A DNA stretch of 16,456 nucleotides from NCBI GenBank assembly GCA_028287035.1, contig JAQBQL010000149.1:1-16456 (forward strand), given 5' to 3'. This stretch comes from Labilithrix sp. (lineage in GTDB: Bacteria; Myxococcota; Polyangia; Polyangiales; Polyangiaceae). The notes under the pieces are model-generated. The model was not told the DNA's origin. It searched no databases and saw only the letters and a list, made by a program, of their open reading frames with translations. Positions 1-6,211 of this stretch are shown one piece after another. Numbering within the stretch: the stretch's first letter is position 1; each line of letters begins with the position of its first letter. A program made the position numbers and the translations under genes.

Positions 1-78
1 GTGCGCGGCCACGGGCGGGGCGGCGGGCGTCGCCCCCGCGCCGGTGCTCGTCGAGGACTCGGCAGACGGTGTGACCAT
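1..78 (-). CDS. possible 5' end of an unidentified gene, cut by the left edge
   Basis: On the minus strand an ATG at 78-76 opens a frame that stays open to the window edge for 26 codons (MVTPSAESSTSTGAGATPAA and onward, then Pro/Val/Ala). The residues are Ser/Thr/Ala/Pro-rich, like the disordered N-terminus of many GC-rich myxobacterial proteins, but give no family. It would lie 60 bases downstream of the glycosyltransferase gene on the same strand, so the two could be co-transcribed. The assignment rests only on an open frame and plausible composition; it may equally be non-coding sequence. Confidence 0.35.
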   Translation of the reverse strand, partial: MVTPSAESSTSTGAGATPAAPPVAAH

Positions 79-138
79 AAGGTCGCTCAGTCTAACGCAG
101 CGGGGCGCATTTCGCGTGTGACAACGCCGCGCCCGCGC

Positions 139-1860
139 TCAGCGGGACCCCTCCGGAGGGGCCGGCGGCTCGCCCCCCTCGAGGTCCCCGATGCGGCGCC
201 ACACGTGGATCCCCTCGAAGCTCCCCGTCTCGAGGTACGACGCGCGGAGCCAGGCGTACGCATCGGGGCAGTGCTCCTGGAAGTCGGCCTCGGCGTCGGC
301 CCAGCGGAGGAGCGGCGAGTTGTCGAGCAGCACGAAGGCCGCGGGAGGGCGCGCGCGGAGGCGGCGCAGGAGATCCGCCTCGTGGTCGTCGCGGAGCTGC
401 TGGATGACCGCGCGCTGCGCCTCGGTCGGCTTCGGGCCGTCCTCGAGCGCCCCTCCGAGGGCGGCGTCCGCGTCGAGATCGTAGCCGTAGATGTACGGCG
501 TCGCGCTGCGCCGGCGCGCCAGGAAGAGGACGTACGGGTCCATCCCGTACGTCTGGACGGTTTCGCTCTCCTTCGTGTGCTCGGCAAGGTGCCGGGCGGC
601 GTCGCGCAGGCCCACCGGGAAGAAGTCGACGCGCTCGAACAGCGCGAGCCGTTCGTCCGAGAACCCCGCCTCGCCCGGACCGGGCAGGCGCGCGTAGAGA
701 TCGCGATTCGCGAGGATGCCGGCGCGGACCCCGACGCCGAGGACGAGCACGCCGGCGGCGAGCAGCGCCGGGACGCTGCGACGACGGGAGGCGCGGCTCC
801 ATGCTTCCTGCCCGAGGGCGAGGGCGGCGAGCGCGGTCCCGGCGCTCACCGGATGGAAGTGGTAGCGGAAGCCCTTCGCCTGCGCGGCCACGCTCGCGAT
901 GCCGGCGACGGGCATGACCGCGAGGAGGAGCGCGCGACGCGGCATCACGCGCGCCGCGACGAGGACGACCACCGCGAGCGCCGCCGCCACCCCGAGGCCC
1001 GCGATGCGCCCGTTGCCGCGCATCGCCAGGATCTCGGCGAACGTGCGCGGCCAGATGAAGCGGTACATCACCGGCACGTCGACGAGCGAGATGCGCAGCC
1101 ACGCGCCCACGTCCCCGCGTGCCGCGAGGTACGCGAGCGGAACGAGCGCGCCGGCGAGAGCGCCCCCGGCAAACGCGGCGATCCGCGGGAGCCGCCGCAC
1201 GGGCACGTCGTCGACGAGGAGCACGCCCGCCTGCAGCGCCGTGAACAGCACGAACGTGGGCTTGCCGAGCCAGGGCGCCGCCGACAGCGCACCGGCCGTC
1301 GCGACGAGCGCGAGGCCGCCCCGCGCGCTCTTCTCGCGGAGCCGCGTCTGACCCGTGAGCTGGAGCGCGATCGACCCGAGCACGAACCAGTCGAAGAAGC
1401 TCTCGCGCTGCGCCGTGTCCCACCAGCCGTACGCCAGGTACTCGCCGAGCAGCACCACCGCGCCCGCGAGGCCGAGCGCGGCGGTCCGCGCGGCGCGCTC
1501 CCCTCCGGCGCGGACGTGCCCGTCGAGCGCGGCGAGGCTCGCTCCGGCGACCCCGCTCGCCATCGCGGTGAAGACGAGGTCGAGCACCCGGAACCGGTGC
1601 TCGTCGGCGCCGCCGAGCGCGAGGAGCGCCTCGTGGAGCATGGGCACGAGGGGGCCGTTCACGTCGCGGACGTCGCGGTACAGGACCTCGCCGCGCGAGG
1701 CCGCCCAGGCGACGTACTGGAAGATTCCCTGGTCCCGCCCGATCGTCGACCAGGACGCCCGCACGCAGGCGAGCCACACCGGGAGCACGGCGGGAACCGC
1801 CGCGAGGAGCCCAGGAACGAGGGCGAGACCCGCGCGCGAGAACCGGCCCTCCTGGCTCAT
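139..1860 (-). CDS. GT39/GT-C family membrane glycosyltransferase
   Basis: This 573-residue integral membrane protein looks like a dolichol-phosphate-mannose-type (ArnT/PMT-like, GT39) glycosyltransferase, which transfers a sugar from a lipid-phosphate donor on the outer face of the inner membrane. A first hydrophobic segment (about residues 11-33) is followed by a loop with GRDQG (41-45), where Asp43 is the likely catalytic acidic residue of GT-C enzymes, and then GEVLYRDVRDVNGPL (57-71), the typical 'G..lYrD....kgPl' signature. Several more hydrophobic helices follow up to about residue 385. The last 180 residues are soluble and would form a periplasmic domain. The ATG at 1860 was chosen as the only Met before the first helix; no good Shine-Dalgarno is visible, but GCTACCCT lies 12 bases upstream. 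It is divergent from the DHH phosphoesterase gene. Acceptor and donor cannot be read from sequence. Confidence 0.88.
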   Translation of the reverse strand: MSQEGRFSRAGLALVPGLLAAVPAVLPVWLACVRASWSTIGRDQGIFQYVAWAASRGEVLYRDVRDVNGPLVPMLHEALLALGGADEHRFRVLDLVFTAMASGVAGASLAALDGHVRAGGERAARTAALGLAGAVVLLGEYLAYGWWDTAQRESFFDWFVLGSIALQLTGQTRLREKSARGGLALVATAGALSAAPWLGKPTFVLFTALQAGVLLVDDVPVRRLPRIAAFAGGALAGALVPLAYLAARGDVGAWLRISLVDVPVMYRFIWPRTFAEILAMRGNGRIAGLGVAAALAVVVLVAARVMPRRALLLAVMPVAGIASVAAQAKGFRYHFHPVSAGTALAALALGQEAWSRASRRRSVPALLAAGVLVLGVGVRAGILANRDLYARLPGPGEAGFSDERLALFERVDFFPVGLRDAARHLAEHTKESETVQTYGMDPYVLFLARRRSATPYIYGYDLDADAALGGALEDGPKPTEAQRAVIQQLRDDHEADLLRRLRARPPAAFVLLDNSPLLRWADAEADFQEHCPDAYAWLRASYLETGSFEGIHVWRRIGDLEGGEPPAPPEGSR

Positions 1861-2070
1861 GGGACGCCCCGGAGGGTAGCACGGCCGCGGAGCTCATTGC
1901 ATTGCCCGTGCCAGAGGCCGTGCGCGAAGGGCTCGACGCCCCCGCAGATCTGGATCCACAATCAGGCTGCAAGCGCGAAGCGCGCGACATGGGACGAGCG
2001 AAGGTTGCTGCGCCGTGCGCATCACCTTGACTCGGGCCTCCCACGCGCGACGCTAGGAGCGAGCGAAGCC
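1861..2070. promoter_or_regulatory. divergent intergenic region, GT39 gene / DHH phosphoesterase gene
   Basis: These 210 bases separate two genes transcribed outwards and must hold both promoters. On the minus strand GCTACCCT (1880-1873) precedes the glycosyltransferase start. On the plus strand TTGACT (2027-2032) is a good -35 match, but the nearest -10-like box, GCTAGGAG (2052-2059), is 21 bases away counted to its TAG, so the pair is doubtful. AGGAG at 2055-2059, 11 bases before the phosphoesterase ATG, may instead be its ribosome binding site. No operator-like inverted repeat was seen. Confidence 0.35.
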
Positions 2071-3210
2071 ATGACAGAACCGGTTCGTCGGTTGCCACTA
2101 CCCCAGCAAGATCGTGCCCGCGGGTTCGCCGAGGCCCTGTCCTCGGCGCGCGGCAAGCATCTCCTCATCGCCCTCCGGGGTCATCCCGATCCCGACGGCA
2201 TCGCGTCGGCGCTCGCGCAGGCGCACATCGCCCAGCGGCTCGGCGTGGCCAAGACCACCATCGGGTACTGCCACGAGCTGTCGCATCGCGAGAACCGCGC
2301 GCTCGTGAAGCTCCTCAACGTGGAGCTCCGCAAGATCAAGAGCGTCAACGACGTCGAGAAGGTCGACTACATCGGGCTCGTCGACGCGCACGACGTCGAC
2401 CCCGACCTCGGCGGCGCCGACAACGTGGAGACGCTCACGATCGTCGACCACCACCGCGCGCACGTGCCCCCCAAGGCGCGCTTCGTCGACATGCGCGCCG
2501 ACGTCGGCGCGACCGCGACGATCTTCGTCGAGTACCTGACCGAGCTCTTCCCGCTCTCGGTCGACCAGGACGACGACCGCCGCGTGGCAACCGCGCTGAT
2601 GCACGGCCTCGCCACCGACACCGACGACTTCTCGCTGGCGCGCGGCAGCGATCTCCGCGCCGCGGCCCAGCTCGCCGACGTGTGCGATCGCGATCTCCTC
2701 CAGGATCTCTCGCGCCGCCTCATCGCGCCGAGCGCCATGGACGTCATCGCGCGGTCGCTCTCGTCGCTCTTCGTGCGCCGCAACTTCGCGATGGCGGGCG
2801 TCGGCTTCGTCACCGAGAGCGAGCGCGACACGATCGCGCAGGCCGCGGACTTCCTCATCCGCCGCGAGGACATCGACACCGTCGTCGTCTACGGCATCGT
2901 CGGTGATCGCTTCATCGAGGGCTCGCTCCGCACGCACTCGCCGAGCGTCGACCCGGCGGTCTGGCTCGAGCAGGCGTTCGGCCACGACGAGCGCGGCAAG
3001 GCCTACGGCGGCGGCCGGCGTGACAAGGGCGGGTTCCGCATCCCGATCGGCTTCCTGGGCCGCGCCACCGACCGCGCGCAGCTGTGGGCGCTCGTCGAGC
3101 ACGCGGCGCGCCAGGCCCTGCTGAAGCAGCTCGGTGAGGAGAACTCGCCCGGCATCACGCCGCTGACCATCGGCGCGCACGCGACGTCTGCGCCGACGCC
3201 CACCGCGTAG
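2071..3210 (+). CDS. DHH/DHHA1 family phosphoesterase (NrnA-like)
   Basis: A 379-residue cytoplasmic Mn-dependent phosphoesterase of the DHH superfamily, RecJ/NrnA branch. All motifs are present: motif I RGHPDPDGIAS (36-46, metal ligands His38, Asp40, Asp42), motif II VDAHD (104-108), motif III VDHH (125-128), and motif IV GLATDTDDF (179-187). The C-terminal DHHA1 domain has GSLRTHS (284-290) and the glycine-rich substrate loop GGGRRDKGGFRIP (313-325). NrnA proteins degrade 2-5-mer RNA (nano-RNA) or pGpG and often hydrolyse 3'-phosphoadenosine 5'-phosphate; this one is a little longer than the usual 310-340 residues. ATG 2071 is preceded by AGGAG. The open frame continues upstream to base 1, but that part lies antisense to the glycosyltransferase gene and is Arg/Glu/Ala-rich shadow. 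Its TAG stop shares its G with the GTG of the next gene. Exact substrate is not predictable; family assignment is firm. Confidence 0.93.
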   Translation: MTEPVRRLPLPQQDRARGFAEALSSARGKHLLIALRGHPDPDGIASALAQAHIAQRLGVAKTTIGYCHELSHRENRALVKLLNVELRKIKSVNDVEKVDYIGLVDAHDVDPDLGGADNVETLTIVDHHRAHVPPKARFVDMRADVGATATIFVEYLTELFPLSVDQDDDRRVATALMHGLATDTDDFSLARGSDLRAAAQLADVCDRDLLQDLSRRLIAPSAMDVIARSLSSLFVRRNFAMAGVGFVTESERDTIAQAADFLIRREDIDTVVVYGIVGDRFIEGSLRTHSPSVDPAVWLEQAFGHDERGKAYGGGRRDKGGFRIPIGFLGRATDRAQLWALVEHAARQALLKQLGEENSPGITPLTIGAHATSAPTPTA

Positions 3211-4112
3211 TGCGCGTCGCGTTCGTCGGGCTGCCCCTGGCGGCCCTCCTCCTCGCCCGTGACGGTCACGAGATCGTCTGGGCGGGCGTGTGCCGCAAGG
3301 GCGCGCCCGGCACGCGGCGGCTCCGGCGGCAGCTCGGGGACGAACGCGTCACGGTGCTGCCGGATCTGGCGCGCGAGGCGAGCCGGGTGAAGGCGCTCGC
3401 GCCGGAGCTGCTCGTGAGCTGGTTCTGGACGAAGAAGATCCCGCGCGCCTTCCTCGGCGCGGCACCGCGGAGCGTCGGCGTGCATCCGTCGCTCCTGCCC
3501 CGGCACCGCGGTCCCGACCCATATTTCTGGGCGATCGACGCCGGTGACCCCGTGACCGGGGTGACCGCGCACGAGCTCGAGGACGAGTACGACACCGGCG
3601 CGATCCTCGGCCAGCGCGAGCTCGCCATCGATCCCGCGTGGAGCGCGTGGCGCCTTGCCAAGCGGCTCGACCGTCCGTCGCTCGCGCTCCTTCGCGAGAC
3701 GGTCGCCGCCTTTGCCGCGGGGCATCCGCCGGCGCGCACCGCGCAGGACGAGGCCCGCGCGACCGCCGCTCCGCAGCCCGGCGACGACGATCTCGAGCTC
3801 CGCTGGACGAGCGACGCCGAGGCCATCGTCCGGCGCGTCCGGGCGGCGAGCCCATGGCCGGGCGCCTTCACCGAGATCCACGACACGGACGTCATCGTGA
3901 CCGAGGCCCGCGTCGCCGACGAGGACCCGCGGACGCTCGCGGCGCTCGAGCCCGGCGAGGCCTTCCTCGGCAAGGGCGGGCTCGCCGTGGTGCGGGCCGG
4001 CCGGGGAGCGGTCGCGCTGCTGCGCGGGAGGCTCGAGGAGGAGGACGGCGACCGCGAGCTCGACGCCGGCGACCTCGCCGCCATCGTCGACGTGGCGGGA
4101 GGCGGGGCGTGA
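3210..4112 (+). CDS. formyltransferase-fold protein (Fmt-like), catalytic Asn missing
   Basis: A 300-residue protein with the two-domain architecture of methionyl-tRNA formyltransferase and related 10-formyl-THF transferases. The N-terminal Rossmann-like domain carries VHPSLLPRHRG (91-101), GVTAHELEDEYDTGAILGQ (117-135, Asp128 the conserved Asp of the DTG motif), and the C-terminal domain has the 'LRWTSDAEAI..R.RAASPWPGA' region (197-219) of Fmt and ArnA. In Fmt the catalytic triad is Asn-x-His...Asp; here His92 and Asp128 are present but the Asn position is Gly90. It therefore may not be the housekeeping Fmt, but a paralogue with altered substrate or a ligand-binding role. The GTG start overlaps the previous stop (TAGTG), so translation is probably coupled to the phosphoesterase gene. 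No separate ribosome binding site is visible. Confidence 0.85.
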   Translation: MRVAFVGLPLAALLLARDGHEIVWAGVCRKGAPGTRRLRRQLGDERVTVLPDLAREASRVKALAPELLVSWFWTKKIPRAFLGAAPRSVGVHPSLLPRHRGPDPYFWAIDAGDPVTGVTAHELEDEYDTGAILGQRELAIDPAWSAWRLAKRLDRPSLALLRETVAAFAAGHPPARTAQDEARATAAPQPGDDDLELRWTSDAEAIVRRVRAASPWPGAFTEIHDTDVIVTEARVADEDPRTLAALEPGEAFLGKGGLAVVRAGRGAVALLRGRLEEEDGDRELDAGDLAAIVDVAGGGA

Positions 4113-4158
4113 ACGCACTTTCTACGTCCATCGTTGTTCCAATGGCCGCGGTCCTTGG

Positions 4159-4166
4159 CCTACGAT
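4159..4166 (+). promoter_or_regulatory. candidate -10 box (CCTACGAT) before the PilZ gene
   Basis: CCTACGAT, with TACGAT as a 4/6 match to TATAAT, ends seven bases before the GTG of the PilZ gene, where no Shine-Dalgarno is visible. That spacing would place the transcript start at or next to the start codon (leaderless). No convincing -35 element lies at the usual distance. Other genes here have the same type of box in the same place. Confidence 0.3.
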
Positions 4167-4173
4167 CGGCCCG

Positions 4174-5277
4174 GTGAGCGATCCCCTTTCGACCTCGAAG
4201 AGCGCGCGCGAATCCCTGGCGCGCGGCCTGAATGCACTGCAAGCCGATCCGACGGTTCCTCCCGCGCTCGTCGAGCTCGCGGCGCCGATCGCCCAGGCCA
4301 TGGGAGCGCTCCACCAGCTCGAGCGCACGCAGCAGCTGACGCCTCATGCCGAGGTCGCGCTGACGCACCTCCGGGGGGCGCTCGCGCAGCTCCAGACCGC
4401 CGCCGCGAGCACCGGACATCCGGCAGTGAACGGCGCGCTGGACGCGGTGGCCGGCGCGCTCAGCCTCGTGCACTCGCTCAGCAAGATGGCGAACGGCCCG
4501 CAAGCCGCGCCCCCGCAGCAGCACGCGCCCGCCGCCCAGCAGCACGCGCCCCCCCAGCAACACGCGCCCGCGCCCCAGCCGGCGGCCGCCGGGAGCCAGC
4601 CCGCCATGCGTACCGCGGCGATGCAGGAGCGCGCCCCCACGGCTCCGCAGAACGCGGCGCCCCAGGGCCAGCACTTTTCGGCGCAGCAGGCGCCCCAGCC
4701 CGCGTTCACGGGTCCGCAGCCGGGCTTCATCCCGCAGAACCCGATCCACGTCGCGCCCCCGCCTGCGCAGCAGCATCCTCCCCAGCCGATGCCGCACCCG
4801 CACGCGGGCCCCTCGCAGCCGATGGTGTCGCGCGATCCGTTCGCCGCCCCGCAGACGGCGCCGCAGGCCCAGGCCGCGCGACCGAGCGGCCCGCAGATCG
4901 GTCCACCGGCGGCCCCGAACCAGCCCGTCCCGGCGCCTCCCGCGGGCGGGCTCGCGCCGGTCGCCGCCGACCTCGGCGCGCACAGCGCGACCAACTTCTT
5001 CAAGGGCCTCGCCGGCAACGACATCATCGACCACGGCGGCATCTTCGTCTCGACGTACCTCCTGCCGAAGATCGGGAGCCCGGTCCGCATCAAGGTGAGC
5101 CTCCCCGGCGGGTACGAGTTCGAGGCGAACGCCGTCGTGAAGTGGACCCGCGAGGACGGCGGCGGCGACGTCCCCCCGGGCTTCGGCGCCCGGTTCACCC
5201 AGATCACGCCCGAGGCCCGTCAGCTCGTGTATCGCTACGTGCGCAACCGCGAGCCGATGTTCTACGACGACCTCTGA
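4174..5277 (+). CDS. PilZ-domain protein with Gln/Pro-rich linker, degenerate motifs
   Basis: A 367-residue cytoplasmic protein in three parts. Residues 1-105 are predicted helical and Ala/Leu-rich. Residues about 108-265 are a low-complexity Gln/Pro/Ala/His linker with three QQHAP repeats. Residues 272-367 form a PilZ domain resembling the myxobacterial paralogous subfamily: NFF.G, then NDIIDHGGIFVST (282-294), SLPGGYEFEANAVVKW (338-353), PPGFGARF (364-ish before the C-terminal helix). PilZ domains bind cyclic di-GMP through RxxxR and (D/N)xSxxG. Here no RxxxR is visible before the domain and the Ser position is Ile (DIIDHG), so canonical binding is doubtful. GTG 4174 is taken because it gives a full N-terminal helix and fits a short-leader promoter; the upstream frame is poor. 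The stop lies 5 bases before the MBL gene, implying an operon. Confidence 0.85.
   Translation: MSDPLSTSKSARESLARGLNALQADPTVPPALVELAAPIAQAMGALHQLERTQQLTPHAEVALTHLRGALAQLQTAAASTGHPAVNGALDAVAGALSLVHSLSKMANGPQAAPPQQHAPAAQQHAPPQQHAPAPQPAAAGSQPAMRTAAMQERAPTAPQNAAPQGQHFSAQQAPQPAFTGPQPGFIPQNPIHVAPPPAQQHPPQPMPHPHAGPSQPMVSRDPFAAPQTAPQAQAARPSGPQIGPPAAPNQPVPAPPAGGLAPVAADLGAHSATNFFKGLAGNDIIDHGGIFVSTYLLPKIGSPVRIKVSLPGGYEFEANAVVKWTREDGGGDVPPGFGARFTQITPEARQLVYRYVRNREPMFYDDL
4516..4569 (+). repeat. 15-bp tandem-like coding repeat (QQHAP x3)
   Basis: CAGCAGCACGCGCCC occurs at 4516-4530 and 4537-4551, and with one change (CAGCAACACGCGCCC) at 4555-4569, each coding Gln-Gln-His-Ala-Pro in frame within the PilZ protein linker. 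The gaps are 6 and 3 bases, so the frame is kept. It looks like slippage-type expansion of a disordered linker and may vary in length between strains. Confidence 0.75.
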
Positions 5278-5282
5278 CCGTC

Positions 5283-6203
5283 ATGTCGCTCTACGAGCGG
5301 GTGTTCCCGCGCTGGCGTCCGAAGCGTGAGCTGCGGCCCCAGGGCAGCGGTCATGGCTGGGGGGCACGGATCACGTGGCTCGGGACGGCAGGCTTCGTCG
5401 TGGAGTCGCCCGAGACGACGCTGCTCGTCGATCCGTTCGTCACGCGTCAGGGGCCGCTCGGCCTCGTGCGTCCGCTCGTCCCCGACGAGGCGGCGATCGC
5501 CCGCTACATCCCGGCGAAGGTCGACGCGGTCCTCTGCGGGCACAGCCACTACGACCACATCGCCGACGCACCGCGCATCGCCCGCCTCCGCGGGGCGAAG
5601 CTCGTCGGCTCGCCGTCGACCTGCGCGTGGGGCCGCGCCGAGGGCCTTCCCGAGCAGCAGCTCGTGCAGATCTCGCAGCGCGGCGCGATCGTTCGCTTCG
5701 GCGACATCGAGGTCCGCTTCGTCCCGAGCCGCCATGGCAAGGCGCTGCTCGGACGCATCCCGCTGCCCGGCGACATCCGCGGGACCCCGCGCATGCCCTC
5801 GCGCCTGTGGCACTACCGGATGGGCGGCGCCTTCGGCATCCTCGTGAAGGCGCCGGGCGTCACCATCTATCACAACGGGTCGGCCGACCTCGTCGACGCC
5901 GAGCTCGAAGGCGAGCGCGCCGACGTGCTGCTCGCGTGCCTCGCCGGCCGCAAGGGCACCGAGAACTACCTCGCGCGGCTCGTCGCGGCGCTCGATCCGC
6001 AGCTCGTCGTGCCCACCCATCACGACGCGTTCTTCGCGCCCCTCGACCTCGGCGTTCATCTCCTGCCCGGCATCGATGTCGACGGGTTCGTGTCGGAGGT
6101 CTTCCTCCGCACCACGCGCACGTCGGTCATCACCCCCGACTACGACGAGTCGATCTGCGTTCCGGCGGGCGATGCCCGGGGCGCCGTGCTCGGCCCCGGC
6201 TGA
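5283..6203 (+). CDS. MBL-fold metallo-hydrolase (UlaG / NAPE-PLD-like)
   Basis: A 306-residue metallo-beta-lactamase-fold hydrolase. ITWLGTAGFVVE (30-41) and LLVDPF (47-52) are the usual opening strands. GHSHYDH (86-92) is the HxHxDH metal motif (His87, His89, Asp91, His92). Further likely ligands are His151 (VPSRHG), the YHNGSADL segment (196-203) with Asp202, and His246/His247 in VPTHHDAF. The order and the WHYRMGGAFGILV stretch (176-188) resemble UlaG-like lactonases and NAPE-PLD-type phospholipases rather than glyoxalase II or RNase J. It has no signal peptide, so it is probably cytoplasmic. It starts 5 bases after the PilZ gene and ends 8 bases before the protease/barrel gene, so all three are likely co-transcribed. 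Substrate is unknown. Confidence 0.88.
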   Translation: MSLYERVFPRWRPKRELRPQGSGHGWGARITWLGTAGFVVESPETTLLVDPFVTRQGPLGLVRPLVPDEAAIARYIPAKVDAVLCGHSHYDHIADAPRIARLRGAKLVGSPSTCAWGRAEGLPEQQLVQISQRGAIVRFGDIEVRFVPSRHGKALLGRIPLPGDIRGTPRMPSRLWHYRMGGAFGILVKAPGVTIYHNGSADLVDAELEGERADVLLACLAGRKGTENYLARLVAALDPQLVVPTHHDAFFAPLDLGVHLLPGIDVDGFVSEVFLRTTRTSVITPDYDESICVPAGDARGAVLGPG

Positions 6204-6211
6204 TCCCCCGC

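Noticed and set aside
148..161. Perfect 14-bp palindrome CCCCTCCGGAGGGG near the end of the GT39 gene
   Set aside because: It lies in the coding region for the Pro/Glu/Gly tail, lacks a T-run, and such GC palindromes are expected by chance here.
1..2070. Long plus-strand open frame continuous with the DHH phosphoesterase gene
   Set aside because: It is antisense to the glycosyltransferase gene, Arg/Glu/Ala-rich with no domain; high GC makes long antisense frames common, and ATG 2071 begins the conserved domain.
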